Assembly: GCA_018384055.1 (NCBI GenBank)
Contig: JAHAZL010000049.1
Span: 1-19,416, forward strand
DNA length: 19,416 nt
Direction: 5' to 3'
DNA from: Treponema sp.
Lineage (GTDB): Bacteria; Spirochaetota; Spirochaetia; Treponematales; Treponemataceae
Shown here: one piece after another, positions 1 through 8,492 of the stretch
Layout of the letters: every line of letters begins with the position of its first letter
How positions within the stretch are numbered: position 1 is the stretch's first letter
Program-made: the position numbers and the translations under genes
Notes under the pieces: model-generated
What the model was told of the DNA's origin: nothing
Databases searched by the model: none
Seen by the model: the letters and a program-made list of their open reading frames with translations, nothing else

Positions 1-153
1 CATTAATATTGTTTCTTATTTAAGTGAAATTCTTTTGTTTAATTGGATTGACTAAATTTTTTTATTATCCTTTTGTAATCCCTCCGCAGCAGTTTGTGGT
101 ATGGGCATTTCAAAAGGGCTAGCAAAATTCTATAATGTATGTAGGGTTTTGTT
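1..153. other. AT-rich 5' flank of the nucleotidase gene
   Basis: No coding region that I can support lies here. The stretch is AT-rich with several T runs, and the only recognisable element is the promoter hexamer just before the first gene (listed separately). A short weak inverted repeat (CCGCA ... TGTGG, about 83-98) has no T tract after it, so I do not call it a terminator. Confidence 0.5.
108..136 (+). promoter_or_regulatory. Promoter of the lipoprotein 5'-nucleotidase gene
   Basis: A perfect TATAAT lies at 131-136. The hexamer 17 bases upstream, TTTCAA at 108-113, is a poor -35. Transcription would start near 143, leaving a leader of about 10 bases before the ATG at 154. A GGG at 143-145 is the only purine patch resembling a ribosome binding site. 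Confidence 0.5.
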
Positions 154-1926
154 ATGAATAAAAGAATAATTCTTTTTGCTTTAGTTGCAGCTTTGTTTGT
201 GAGCTGTACAACTGCAAAAACTTCTGGGGCCTCTGAAGTTTCAATTATTTATACCAACGATGTTCATACCTACATCAACAATATGGTAAAGGTCGATGGG
301 AATTATGTATCCGGATTGCGCTTTTCAAAAATTGCGGGCCTTGTAAAAGACATGAAGAATGAAGGAAAAGAAGTAATTCTTGTTGATGCAGGTGATGCAA
401 TTCAGGGTACTTCGTACGGTTCTTTCGACGGAGGTTTTTCGGTTATCGACCTTATGAATGCAACTGGATATAAACTTGCTGCTATTGGTAACCACGAATT
501 CGATTATGGTGCAGATCATTTTTACGATATTTCAAAACGAGCTAAATTTGATTATGTTTCGTGTAATTTACATTATATAGGAAAAGATGGAAAGCATAGG
601 GATTTTGCACCTTACAAAATCATAAAGGCAGGCGGAAGGAAAATTGCTTTCATAGGAATATGTACACCTGAAACATTGACTTCATCAAGTCCTACTAATT
701 TTCAGAATGAAAATGGCGAATTCATTTATTCTGTTGACGGCTGTGCTTCTGAAAAGGATCTTTATGCATCTGTTCAGAATTCTATTGATGCCGTTAAATC
801 AAAGGTTGACTTTTGCATTGCCCTTGGCCATCTTGGCGTAAGTATGGGAGAAATAAAAGGTCACATTTCAAGTGCAGATGTAATTGAAAATACCAAAGGC
901 CTTGATGCTTTTATCGGCGGGCATTCTCATACAATTATCCTCGGTGAAAAAGTTAAGGATCTCGAAGGAAAAGAAGTTCTTTCTACTCAAACAGGTTCCT
1001 ATTTGTCTGCTGTAGGTATAATGACACTTGGAACTGACGGAAAGATAAAGACAAAGTTCCTTAAAGATTATGGAACTTGCGATTCAAAAGTTGCAAAGCT
1101 TGAAGATAAACTTGTAGATAGCATTAATCAGGTTTATGGAAATCAAATTGCAGTTCTTGAAACAAAGCTTGATGTTAATTCTCCTGAAATTGAAAACCAA
1201 AGGTTGATTCGTGCTCAGGAGATGAACATCGGTGATTTTGTAGCTGACAGCGTTTATTGGTTCTTTAATGTTGCTCAGGGTTTGGATTGTGATGTTGCAA
1301 TAATCAACGGTGGCGGAATCAGAACATTCATTAAGGATGGACCTGTTACTGTAAATGATATGAAAAATGTTCAGCCTTTTGGAAACATGGTTTGTTTGAT
1401 AAAAGCAACTGGACAGCAGATTCTTGATGCTTTGGAAATGGGAACAACAGTAACTGGTGAGTGGGATTACGAATGGAATTCTCCTGCGGAAAATGGAGGA
1501 TTCCTTCAGGTTGCCGGCATTAAATATGAAATTGATCCATCCTATAAATCTTCAGTAAAAAAAGATGAAAAGGGAATGTTTGTATCTGTTGAAGGAAAGT
1601 ACAGGGTAAAAAATGTATGTGTCTTCAATAAAAAGAAGGGGGCCTATGAACCTTTGGATATGAAGAAAACTTATTCTCTTGCAGGCATCAATTATCTTTT
1701 GCGGAATTCTGGAAATGGCCTTTCCATGTTCAGGAATTGTGATGCCATTGTAGATTATGCGGGACAAGATTATGAAATCTTAGCCGAATACTGCAGGAGT
1801 TTCATTAAGGATGGAACTTATGCAAGAATTAAAACTGAAGGATCAAGATTAAAGGAATATAAGGGATATTTAATCGACTATGAAAATCCTTTCGGTGCAG
1901 GAAGAATACAAATTTTAAAAAAATAA
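154..1926 (+). CDS. Lipoprotein 5'-nucleotidase / 2',3'-cyclic phosphodiesterase-type metallophosphatase (UshA family)
   Basis: This is predicted to be a secreted nucleotide-scavenging enzyme that removes phosphate from nucleotides outside the cytoplasm, leaving nucleosides for uptake. The N-terminus is a short signal peptide ending in a lipobox, LFVSC, so Cys18 would be lipidated and the protein membrane-anchored. The calcineurin-like metallophosphatase domain shows the metal-binding series in order: D36-x-H38, the GD motif at D81, GNHE at 112-115, H226, and GGHSH with H257 and H259. The C-terminal 5'-nucleotidase substrate domain carries NGGGIR (385-390). At 590 residues it is slightly longer than E. 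coli UshA (about 550). It is followed by a hairpin terminator, so it is probably transcribed alone. The family is certain, but the exact substrate (5'-nucleotides, cyclic nucleotides or UDP-sugars) cannot be read from the sequence. Confidence 0.9.
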   Translation: MNKRIILFALVAALFVSCTTAKTSGASEVSIIYTNDVHTYINNMVKVDGNYVSGLRFSKIAGLVKDMKNEGKEVILVDAGDAIQGTSYGSFDGGFSVIDLMNATGYKLAAIGNHEFDYGADHFYDISKRAKFDYVSCNLHYIGKDGKHRDFAPYKIIKAGGRKIAFIGICTPETLTSSSPTNFQNENGEFIYSVDGCASEKDLYASVQNSIDAVKSKVDFCIALGHLGVSMGEIKGHISSADVIENTKGLDAFIGGHSHTIILGEKVKDLEGKEVLSTQTGSYLSAVGIMTLGTDGKIKTKFLKDYGTCDSKVAKLEDKLVDSINQVYGNQIAVLETKLDVNSPEIENQRLIRAQEMNIGDFVADSVYWFFNVAQGLDCDVAIINGGGIRTFIKDGPVTVNDMKNVQPFGNMVCLIKATGQQILDALEMGTTVTGEWDYEWNSPAENGGFLQVAGIKYEIDPSYKSSVKKDEKGMFVSVEGKYRVKNVCVFNKKKGAYEPLDMKKTYSLAGINYLLRNSGNGLSMFRNCDAIVDYAGQDYEILAEYCRSFIKDGTYARIKTEGSRLKEYKGYLIDYENPFGAGRIQILKK

Positions 1927-1933
1927 TTATTTT

Positions 1934-1964
1934 AGGGATGCCGTAACTTGGCACCCTCAATTTT
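1934..1964 (+). terminator. Rho-independent terminator after the nucleotidase gene
   Basis: AGGG (1934-1937) and TGCC (1939-1942) pair with GGCA (1950-1953) and CCCT (1954-1957). This gives an 8-bp stem with one bulged A and a 7-base loop. TTTT follows at 1961-1964. The T tract is short, so termination may be partial. The following sbcDC promoter overlaps this hairpin. Confidence 0.6.
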
Positions 1965-1976
1965 GTACTATATTTT
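1948..1976 (+). promoter_or_regulatory. Probable sbcDC promoter
   Basis: TTGGCA at 1948-1953 matches the -35 consensus at five of six positions. Either TATTTT (1971-1976, 17-base spacer) or TATATT (1969-1974, 15-base spacer) can serve as -10. The gene's ribosome binding site, GGAG at 2011-2014, lies further downstream, 5 bases before the ATG at 2020. Confidence 0.45.
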
Positions 1977-2019
1977 ATGAAAGAATAAGGTTCCATACTG
2001 TTTTGAATAAGGAGATAGG

Positions 2020-3153
2020 ATGAAGATTGCTCATATTTCGGATTTGCATTTAGGTAAAACCCTTCATAATTTTTCCCTGATTGAAGATCAGGAATACATT
2101 TTGAATCAGATTGTTCAAAAAATTGTTGAAAACAAAGTTGAAGTTCTTCTTGTTGCAGGTGACATTTATGATAAGAATGTTGCTCCCGAAGCAGGAATCA
2201 AGCTTTTCCGAAAATTCCTTAATGATTTGGTAAATATTAATATAAAGGTAATGGTCATAAGCGGAAACCATGATTCTGCAGAACGACTTACTTTTGGCGG
2301 GGAATTCATGACCGATAAAGGCATTTTCTTTTCAAAGGTATATGACGGGAATATTGAACCTATTGTTTTGAAAGATGAAAATGGTTCCGTAAACTTTTAC
2401 CTTCTTCCTTTTATTAAGCCTTCCATTGTGCAGCATTATTTTCCTGATGAAAAAATTGAATCCTATGAGGATGCTGTTTCTTGTGCCGTAAAACAGATGG
2501 AACTTAATTCATCTGAAAGAAATATAATTGTAGCACATCAGAATATTCTTAGTGCAGAACGCTGTGAATCCGAAGAAAACGTTATTGGTGGCCTTGATGC
2601 TGTAAGTGACCAGATTTTCAAAGATTTTGATTATGTTGCTCTTGGACACATCCACAAACAACAGGAAATTGGAAAATCAAAGGTAATGTTTTCCGGAACT
2701 CCATTGAAATATTCTGTTTCGGAACTTGACCATAATAAAGTTATGCCCGTAATTACTCTGGGAAAAAAAGGTGAAAAAGATATAGAACTTGTTCCGCTTG
2801 TTCCAAAACGTGAACTTAGGCAAATAAAGGCAACCTTTGATGAAATCATGAAAAATTCAAAGAATGACCCATACAATGCAGAAGATTTTATTGATGTGAT
2901 TCTTACTGATGAAAACGATGTTCTTGATGCCATCTCTACATTAAGGTCAGTTTATCCAAATATTTTAAAAATTACTTATGACAATAAAGCCACAAAGGCA
3001 GCCGAAAGTGTGGAGAAATTCGATGCTGTAGATGAAAAGAAACCTCTAGATGTTTTTGAAGCCTTTTACAAGGCAAGAAGAGGTACGGACATGGACGATA
3101 TGCAAAAAGAATACATTCAGTCGCTCATTGAAAACATTTGGGGAGAAAACTAA
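2020..3153 (+). CDS. sbcD: SbcD nuclease subunit of the SbcCD (Mre11-Rad50-like) complex
   Basis: SbcD is the Mn-dependent phosphoesterase that, with SbcC, opens DNA hairpins and cuts protein-blocked DNA ends during repair and replication. The Mre11-type motifs are all present in order: D8-x-H10, GD with D48, GNHD (82-85), VAHQ with H173, and GHIH with H210 and H212. The length, 377 residues, is normal for the family. The ATG has a good ribosome binding site (GGAG, 5-base spacing). The stop codon shares its last base with the sbcC start (TAATG), so the two subunits should be translationally coupled and made together. Confidence 0.95.
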   Translation: MKIAHISDLHLGKTLHNFSLIEDQEYILNQIVQKIVENKVEVLLVAGDIYDKNVAPEAGIKLFRKFLNDLVNINIKVMVISGNHDSAERLTFGGEFMTDKGIFFSKVYDGNIEPIVLKDENGSVNFYLLPFIKPSIVQHYFPDEKIESYEDAVSCAVKQMELNSSERNIIVAHQNILSAERCESEENVIGGLDAVSDQIFKDFDYVALGHIHKQQEIGKSKVMFSGTPLKYSVSELDHNKVMPVITLGKKGEKDIELVPLVPKRELRQIKATFDEIMKNSKNDPYNAEDFIDVILTDENDVLDAISTLRSVYPNILKITYDNKATKAAESVEKFDAVDEKKPLDVFEAFYKARRGTDMDDMQKEYIQSLIENIWGEN

Positions 3154-5927
3154 TGAGACCATTAAAGCTTGTAATGACTGGATTTGAATCCTACAGAGAC
3201 AAAACTGAAATAAATTTTGAAGATCTTGGTAAAAATGGGTTGTACCTTATTGCAGGTGATACAGGTGCTGGAAAGACTACGATTTTTGATGCCATAACTT
3301 TTGCTCTTTATGGAAGTCCAAGCGGCACTGATAGAAGCGTTGATATGCTTCGTTCTCATTTTGCTGATGAAAATACTCCTACGGTAGTTGAACTTGAATT
3401 CGAAGCCAATGGAAACAAATATAAAGTCATAAGAAACCCTGATTATGAAAGAAAAGTTCGCCGTGGAAATGGAACAACAAAGGAACCGGCTTCTGCTGTT
3501 TTGACTTATTTGAGTGAAAAAAAAGATCCTGTGTCTGGACTTTCGAAGGTAAATGAGGCAGTACAAACAATTCTCAACCTTAAGAAAGACCAGTTCTGCA
3601 GGATTGCAATGATTGCACAGGGCAGTTTTCAGAAACTCCTTCTTTCCGACAAAAATGAAAAGGGTAAAATTTTCCGTGAACTTTTTCATACAGAAAAATA
3701 TGAACGCCTTCAGTCTGTTCTTGGAGATGAAAAGAAAGAAACAAAAATGCAGCTTGATGAATTGTCAATGAAATTTAAAGATGCACTTTCAAGAATTGAA
3801 ATCTCCGAAACCGATGAACTGTATAAAGATGTAAACCGCATAAAAACTTCTGGTTATGTTGATGGTGAAGACATTAGAATCCTCAAGGAATTTGTTTCTA
3901 AGGATGAAAAAACTTTGACTACACTTTTGGATGATATTTCAAAAGTAGAAAAGGAAATTGAAACCATCAATAAAAATCTTCAGATTGGGGAAAATAGAAA
4001 AAAACTTGAAGAACAGATTTCCTATTCCCAAAAATTATTTGTTTCAAAAGAGGGAGAAAAATCTGAAATTTATAAGATATTTGAAGCTGCAAACAAAAGA
4101 GCAGAAGAAATTCCGTCTTTGACAAAAGACAAGAATCTTCTTGAGTCATCACTTTCCCTCTATGAAGAAATTTTTAATGCTGAAAGAGATTTATCTGAAC
4201 TGTCAACGAAATTGTCAGAGAATTTAAATTCTAAGAATTCTTTTGTTCAAGCAAAAATAGAAAAAGAAAATGAAATAAAGGATTTGAAAGAAAAATTCGA
4301 GTCACTAAAAAACGCAGGTGAAAATATTATAAGCCTTGATGCTGCCCTTGAAAAAAATCAGACCGAAAAAAAAGAACTTGAAGAAATTGAAGATAGACTA
4401 GATAAACTTGCTTCCGAAGATAGCCTTTTGAATTTGGCTCTAGCTGCTTTTGCGGAAGCAAACGCTGAATTCAGTAGAGCAAATGCATCATATACTGAAA
4501 AAATCCAGCTCTTCAATCTTGAGCAGGCAGGTATTTTGGCAGAAACACTTAAAGAAGGCATGCCTTGCCCTGTATGTGGTTCAATAGATCATCCTCATCT
4601 GGCAGCAAAGTCCCACAATGCACCAACTCAGAAGGAAGTTGAAGATGCAAAGAACCTTTTGGATTCCATAAGTGCCAAAGCCAACAAGCTTTCCCTTGAT
4701 GCCGGCAATAAAAAGGGATTGGTTCAAAGTCTTGTTGGCAACATTAATGATTTGCTTTCCAAGTATTTCGAAGGTGTAACGGCAAGGGACTCTGACCTTG
4801 CTGAAAAAATGAATTCAAAAAAGAAAGATAATGAAAATGCCTGTTTGGAAATCAAGGACTCATTATGTAAGGAAATGGAAGCCAAAAAGCTAAGAGAAAG
4901 TCTTGAAGTTGAAATTCCAAAAGCAGAAAATGAAATGAACAAAATCTCTGAATATATTTCTAAACTCGACATTGCTATTTCTTCTGAGAAAGCAAAGCTT
5001 GAAGCTGATAAAAAAAATCTTTTGGAAAAAAAATCCGGTCTCAAATTCAGTGATTATAATTCAGCAAAAAAAGAATTGGAAAGACTTGAAAAAGTTATTT
5101 CCAGACTTAATTCAGATGTTGAAGATGCAGACAATGCAAAAGTCGAATATGAAAATTTCATGGCAAAAATTAAAGGTGAGATTGAAGGCCTCGAAAAGGA
5201 GCTTAAAAAGATACCTGAGGTTGATGTTGAAAAATTGACATCTGAAAAAAATAAGCAGCTTAATATTAAGGATTCCCTTAATAGTCAGCGTGATTCAATG
5301 AATGAAAGAAAAGGGGTCAATCAGGAAAGCGTACAGAAAATCGAGGTACTTTTGCCAAAAATTTCAAGTGTAAATGACAGGTACAATATGATTAGCGCAC
5401 TCTATGAAGTTTCCACCGGTACAAACCGAGGACAGGGAAGGCCATCCCTTGAAACTTATGTACAGATGCATTGTCTTGACCAGATAAATCGCCGAGCTAA
5501 TCTTCGCTTTAAAACAATGACAGACAATAAATATGAACTCCGACGTCGCATTGAAGACGATGGGTCTGAACTTGGCCTTGATTTGAATGTTAAGGATTTT
5601 TATACTGGAAGGGAAAGGAATGTTCATACGCTTTCCGGTGGAGAACAGTTCCAGGCCTCTTTGTCTCTAGCTCTTGGTCTTGCCGATGAGATTCAGGCAA
5701 ATTCAGGCGGAATAAAACTTGATGCCATGTTCATTGATGAAGGTTTCGGAACTCTTGACGGAGATACACTTAACAAGGCTATGAAGGCTTTGGAAGACCT
5801 TTCTCAGGGAAACAAGCTTGTTGGAATTATTTCCCATGTTGATGAACTTGAAACGAGAATTCCTAGCAAAATTTATATTAAAAAAGATGAATCGGGTATA
5901 AGCCATGCAAGGATGGTTAAGGATTAA
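3153..5927 (+). CDS. sbcC: SbcC ATPase subunit of the SbcCD nuclease (Rad50-like, zinc hook)
   Basis: SbcC is the SMC/Rad50-type ATPase partner of SbcD. The protein of 924 residues has an N-terminal ATPase half with Walker A GDTGAGKTT (K41). A very long Lys/Glu-rich coiled coil is broken by a zinc-hook CPVC at 472-475, almost exactly mid-protein. The C-terminal ATPase half carries the signature LSGGEQ (S828) and a Walker B ending FIDE (D862, E863). I chose the ATG at 3153 over an in-frame TTG at 3138. The ATG overlaps the sbcD stop, has GGGAGA at 3141-3146 in front of it, and begins with the usual MRPLKL... strand. The gene ends only 2 bases from the stop of the opposite-strand cca gene, with no visible terminator between them. 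Confidence 0.95.
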   Translation: MRPLKLVMTGFESYRDKTEINFEDLGKNGLYLIAGDTGAGKTTIFDAITFALYGSPSGTDRSVDMLRSHFADENTPTVVELEFEANGNKYKVIRNPDYERKVRRGNGTTKEPASAVLTYLSEKKDPVSGLSKVNEAVQTILNLKKDQFCRIAMIAQGSFQKLLLSDKNEKGKIFRELFHTEKYERLQSVLGDEKKETKMQLDELSMKFKDALSRIEISETDELYKDVNRIKTSGYVDGEDIRILKEFVSKDEKTLTTLLDDISKVEKEIETINKNLQIGENRKKLEEQISYSQKLFVSKEGEKSEIYKIFEAANKRAEEIPSLTKDKNLLESSLSLYEEIFNAERDLSELSTKLSENLNSKNSFVQAKIEKENEIKDLKEKFESLKNAGENIISLDAALEKNQTEKKELEEIEDRLDKLASEDSLLNLALAAFAEANAEFSRANASYTEKIQLFNLEQAGILAETLKEGMPCPVCGSIDHPHLAAKSHNAPTQKEVEDAKNLLDSISAKANKLSLDAGNKKGLVQSLVGNINDLLSKYFEGVTARDSDLAEKMNSKKKDNENACLEIKDSLCKEMEAKKLRESLEVEIPKAENEMNKISEYISKLDIAISSEKAKLEADKKNLLEKKSGLKFSDYNSAKKELERLEKVISRLNSDVEDADNAKVEYENFMAKIKGEIEGLEKELKKIPEVDVEKLTSEKNKQLNIKDSLNSQRDSMNERKGVNQESVQKIEVLLPKISSVNDRYNMISALYEVSTGTNRGQGRPSLETYVQMHCLDQINRRANLRFKTMTDNKYELRRRIEDDGSELGLDLNVKDFYTGRERNVHTLSGGEQFQASLSLALGLADEIQANSGGIKLDAMFIDEGFGTLDGDTLNKAMKALEDLSQGNKLVGIISHVDELETRIPSKIYIKKDESGISHARMVKD

Positions 5928-5929
5928 AA

Positions 5930-7342
5930 TTATTCCTGCTTAGCTTTAATCTTCTGCTCATAAATGTTCTTGGCAAGTTCAACAAGTTTTTCTTTGTCAT
6001 TCATGGCAGGGGATTCTGTTACAGTTTCAAAAAGTTCTGCAAGAATTTTCCCAAGGTGTGGACCTTTGGGAATTCCGGCATTCATAAGATCGTTTCCGTT
6101 TGCTTTCAGATCTTTAAGGCTTAAGGCTGATTTTTCGCTTACGACTTTTGCTATGCGCTCCTTCAGTTCCACAAGGTTGTTCCATGTTGGACTTCCAGGA
6201 ACGGCTGCAACATTGTGCATTCCGTGTATGTCTGCAAGACGGAGGTAAATAAGGTTATCCAGATTTTCAATCCCAATTCTGATGAGGAATCTTCTTACGG
6301 CACTGTCAGACCAGGTTGATTCATAGAAGAACATGTGGTTTTTGACAAGGTGAGTAACTTGCTTTATGTCGTCATTTGAAAACTTTAGGGCTGTCATGGA
6401 TGCACGGCATTTCTTTTCGGAAATAGTTTCATGTCCATGGAAGTGAATGTATTCTATTTTGCCTATTGTTTCTGTAGTTCTTGATTCAGGTTTTCCTATG
6501 TCGTGGTAGAAGGCAGCAAGCCTTACTATAAGGTTGTCTTTAGGTGCTCCGTCACAGGCGTAGAAATTGTGATCAGCAACATCAAATTCATGGAACCCCC
6601 TTTTGTCTCCTTGAATGCAACCTCTGCAAACCTTGAATTCCGGAATGAATATGTCCATTAAGCCATTGTCTTCAAGAAGTCTTAGGCAAACGCTAGGTTT
6701 TTCACATTTCATTATCTTGCAGAATTCGTCGTGGAATCTTTCAATTGAAATTGACTTTATCTTTCTTATTACATCTGGATTTGAAATTGACTTCAAGGTT
6801 TCTTTCTCAATCGTAAATCCCAGCTGCCCTGCAAAACGAATGGCCCTTATAGGTCTTAATCCGTCTTCACCAAATCTTTCAAGGGGATTACCTACGGTGC
6901 GGATTGTTTTTCGTTTAATGTCTCCCATACCGTCAAATGGATCCTTTATGGTTCCGTCTTTCAAGTCTGCGGCAATGGCATTCATTGTAAAGTCACGGCG
7001 GCTTAAATCTTCCTCAATGGTTCTTGCATATTCAACTTTGTCCGGATGTCTGCCGTCACTGTAATCTGATTCTGTTCTAAAAGTTGTAGTTTCAAGGTGC
7101 ATGCCAAAAATGTGAACAGTAACGGTTCCATGCTGGATTCCGGTAGGTATAACCTTGTGAAAGATATTCATTACCTGTTCCGGTGTGGCATCTGTAGCAA
7201 GGTCATAATCGTGCACGCCTTTGCCCATGATCATGTCACGGACAGCACCACCTACAAGATAAACGGAATATCCATTTCTGTTAAAAATTTCTGCTACTTT
7301 TTTGAGAGTCTCTGGAATCTTTACACTTTTAGACGAAAACAT
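5930..7342 (-). CDS. cca: tRNA CCA nucleotidyltransferase / class II poly(A) polymerase family, with HD domain
   Basis: The gene product probably adds or repairs the 3' CCA end of tRNA. The class II nucleotidyltransferase head has GGAVRD (31-36), the metal-binding pair D45-x-D47, the flexible-loop region with RRDFTMNA (115-122), and the ED...RPIRAIRF block (159-170). An HD phosphohydrolase-like domain follows (H280-D281 in FYHDIGK). An HD domain is common in many bacterial CCA enzymes and is missing from PcnB-type poly(A) polymerases. I chose the ATG at 7342, which gives 470 residues starting MFSSKSVKIP. An upstream in-frame ATG at 7378 would add 12 poorly fitting residues and run into the thiN start region. 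No Shine-Dalgarno sequence precedes the chosen start. A second nucleotidyltransferase of the same superfamily lies at 17.4-18.5 kb. CCA addition is inferred from motifs; CC-only or A-only activity cannot be excluded. Confidence 0.85.
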   Translation of the reverse strand: MFSSKSVKIPETLKKVAEIFNRNGYSVYLVGGAVRDMIMGKGVHDYDLATDATPEQVMNIFHKVIPTGIQHGTVTVHIFGMHLETTTFRTESDYSDGRHPDKVEYARTIEEDLSRRDFTMNAIAADLKDGTIKDPFDGMGDIKRKTIRTVGNPLERFGEDGLRPIRAIRFAGQLGFTIEKETLKSISNPDVIRKIKSISIERFHDEFCKIMKCEKPSVCLRLLEDNGLMDIFIPEFKVCRGCIQGDKRGFHEFDVADHNFYACDGAPKDNLIVRLAAFYHDIGKPESRTTETIGKIEYIHFHGHETISEKKCRASMTALKFSNDDIKQVTHLVKNHMFFYESTWSDSAVRRFLIRIGIENLDNLIYLRLADIHGMHNVAAVPGSPTWNNLVELKERIAKVVSEKSALSLKDLKANGNDLMNAGIPKGPHLGKILAELFETVTESPAMNDKEKLVELAKNIYEQKIKAKQE

Positions 7343-7364
7343 GATATATTTGTAACATAAAAAT

Positions 7365-7370
7365 GAGGAA
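7365..7370 (+). promoter_or_regulatory. thiN ribosome binding site
   Basis: GAGGAA ends 9 bases before the ATG at 7380. It fixes the thiN start and lies inside the 37-base divergent gap shared with cca. TATATT at 7345-7350 could be the -10 of the thiN promoter, but the best -35 (TTTACA, 7320-7325) is 19 bases away, so the promoter call is weak. Confidence 0.6.
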
Positions 7371-7379
7371 ATTTCCATT

Positions 7380-8078
7380 ATGACAGTTTTGATTTTTACC
7401 GGTGGTCAGGCTCCGGATACAGAAAAGACAGCTCCTTTCTTTAATAATCTTGCGATTGATTACATTATTGCTGCCGATTCCGGTCTTGATACCTATGAAA
7501 AGTTTTTTGACTATGGACTTGTTTCAAAAGATCCGGATTTTCTTGTTGGGGATTTTGACAGCGTTTCCGACAGAAAACTTCTTGAAAAATACCAGTGCGA
7601 AAGGGATGTATATTCCCATGATAAGGATTATACGGATTCTGAACTTGCACTTATTAAAGCGAGAAAAATTGCTGGTCCAGATGGTAAAGTTGTCCTTTGC
7701 GGTGGAAACGGTGGTAGACCCGATCACTTTATGGCCCTGTATGATTCATTTTCCAGAGATTATCATGCTGATGTTTGGCTTTGCGGGGAACAGGCTGTCT
7801 GGTTTTGTGGGCATGGAGCTTCAATGGAAATTTCCAATGTAACTTTTGAAGATAGAATTTCAGTTTCAAGAATTTCTTCAGAATATGAAAATACAAAACT
7901 TGAATGCAAGGGCTTTGAATGGAATCAACTTTTTGAAAAAGGAATGCCAAGCCTTTCAAACAGAATTTCAATGGAATATTTTGAAAGTGGAAAGCCAATC
8001 AGCCTTAAGGCAAAAAAAGGAAGTTTCCTGATTTATGTTCCTTTTACTGCGAAAGTATCACAGGTTTCCCTGAGTTAG
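7380..8078 (+). CDS. thiN: Thiamine pyrophosphokinase
   Basis: The enzyme transfers pyrophosphate from ATP to thiamine, giving the cofactor thiamine diphosphate. The signature motifs are all visible: AADSG (31-35), GDFDS (57-61), DKDYTD (81-86) and GNGGRPDH (109-116). The C-terminal thiamine-binding beta domain covers roughly residues 135-232. At 232 residues it has the usual bacterial length. It stands as a single gene, without other thiamine genes in the window, which suggests salvage or phosphorylation of imported thiamine. The last 21 bases overlap the end of the opposite-strand membrane-protein gene, so the two 3' ends are antisense to each other. Confidence 0.93.
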   Translation: MTVLIFTGGQAPDTEKTAPFFNNLAIDYIIAADSGLDTYEKFFDYGLVSKDPDFLVGDFDSVSDRKLLEKYQCERDVYSHDKDYTDSELALIKARKIAGPDGKVVLCGGNGGRPDHFMALYDSFSRDYHADVWLCGEQAVWFCGHGASMEISNVTFEDRISVSRISSEYENTKLECKGFEWNQLFEKGMPSLSNRISMEYFESGKPISLKAKKGSFLIYVPFTAKVSQVSLS

Positions 8079-8417
8079 CATTGATAGGGTTCTGACGAGA
8101 AAAAACATTGCAGCAGAAATTATGGCTGAAAACAAAAATACGGAAAAATATATCCACAGGTTTTTTTTTCGGGAAACAAAAAATAAAACAATGCTTTCAA
8201 TCATGCCTGAGATTGTAAAAAGGAAAAGGGCAATGCTGTCCAGAGAACAAAGAAAAAGTATAAACAGCTGAGTTGAATCCTGAAAATTCTGATGGTTTCC
8301 GCTTAGGTAATATAGAAAAAGAACAACAAGAAATGAACCAAGAAAAAGACTTGTTCGACAGGTAAGCTTGAAGAGGAATGATTTCTTTAAGGCTTCTTTG
8401 ATGATGTTTTTTGCCAT
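8058..8417 (-). CDS. Small membrane protein of unknown function
   Basis: I do not recognise this family. The 119-residue product starts with a basic amphipathic stretch (MAKNIIKEALKKS). It then has three hydrophobic segments at about 21-39, 51-81 and 88-108, so it is probably an inner-membrane protein with three or four passes. No catalytic motif is visible. An in-frame start at 8474 is ruled out because the gene's own -35 hexamer lies there; the promoter predicts transcription from about 8439, making the ATG at 8417 the first usable start. No clear ribosome binding site is seen. Its 3' end overlaps thiN tail-to-tail. The sequence supports it as a real gene through its strong promoter and its consistent membrane topology. 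Confidence 0.7.
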   Translation of the reverse strand: MAKNIIKEALKKSFLFKLTCRTSLFLGSFLVVLFLYYLSGNHQNFQDSTQLFILFLCSLDSIALFLFTISGMIESIVLFFVSRKKNLWIYFSVFLFSAIISAAMFFLVRTLSMLTQGNL

Positions 8418-8445
8418 AGTCTTTATAAAAGTCCGTTTATCGTGT

Positions 8446-8474
8446 ATTATATATGGTAGCGTTATTAAATTCAA
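8446..8474 (-). promoter_or_regulatory. Strong promoter for the small membrane-protein gene
   Basis: Read on the minus strand, TTGAAT (8469-8474) and a perfect TATAAT (8446-8451) are separated by exactly 17 bases. Predicted transcription starts near 8439, giving a leader of about 22 bases. On the plus strand the same region offers TATTAT (8445-8450) as a -10 for the SPFH gene, so the two divergent promoters would physically overlap. Confidence 0.7.
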
Positions 8475-8492
8475 TTTTGGGGTTGGAAAAAA

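Noticed and set aside
3138..3152. TTG start for sbcC, five codons upstream
   Set aside because: The ATG at 3153 overlaps the sbcD stop (TAATG), has a purine-rich site at the right distance, and gives the normal family N-terminus.
5925..5932. Terminator between sbcC and cca
   Set aside because: Only two bases separate the stop codons and no hairpin with a T tract is visible there. Termination must occur within the opposite gene or be factor-dependent.
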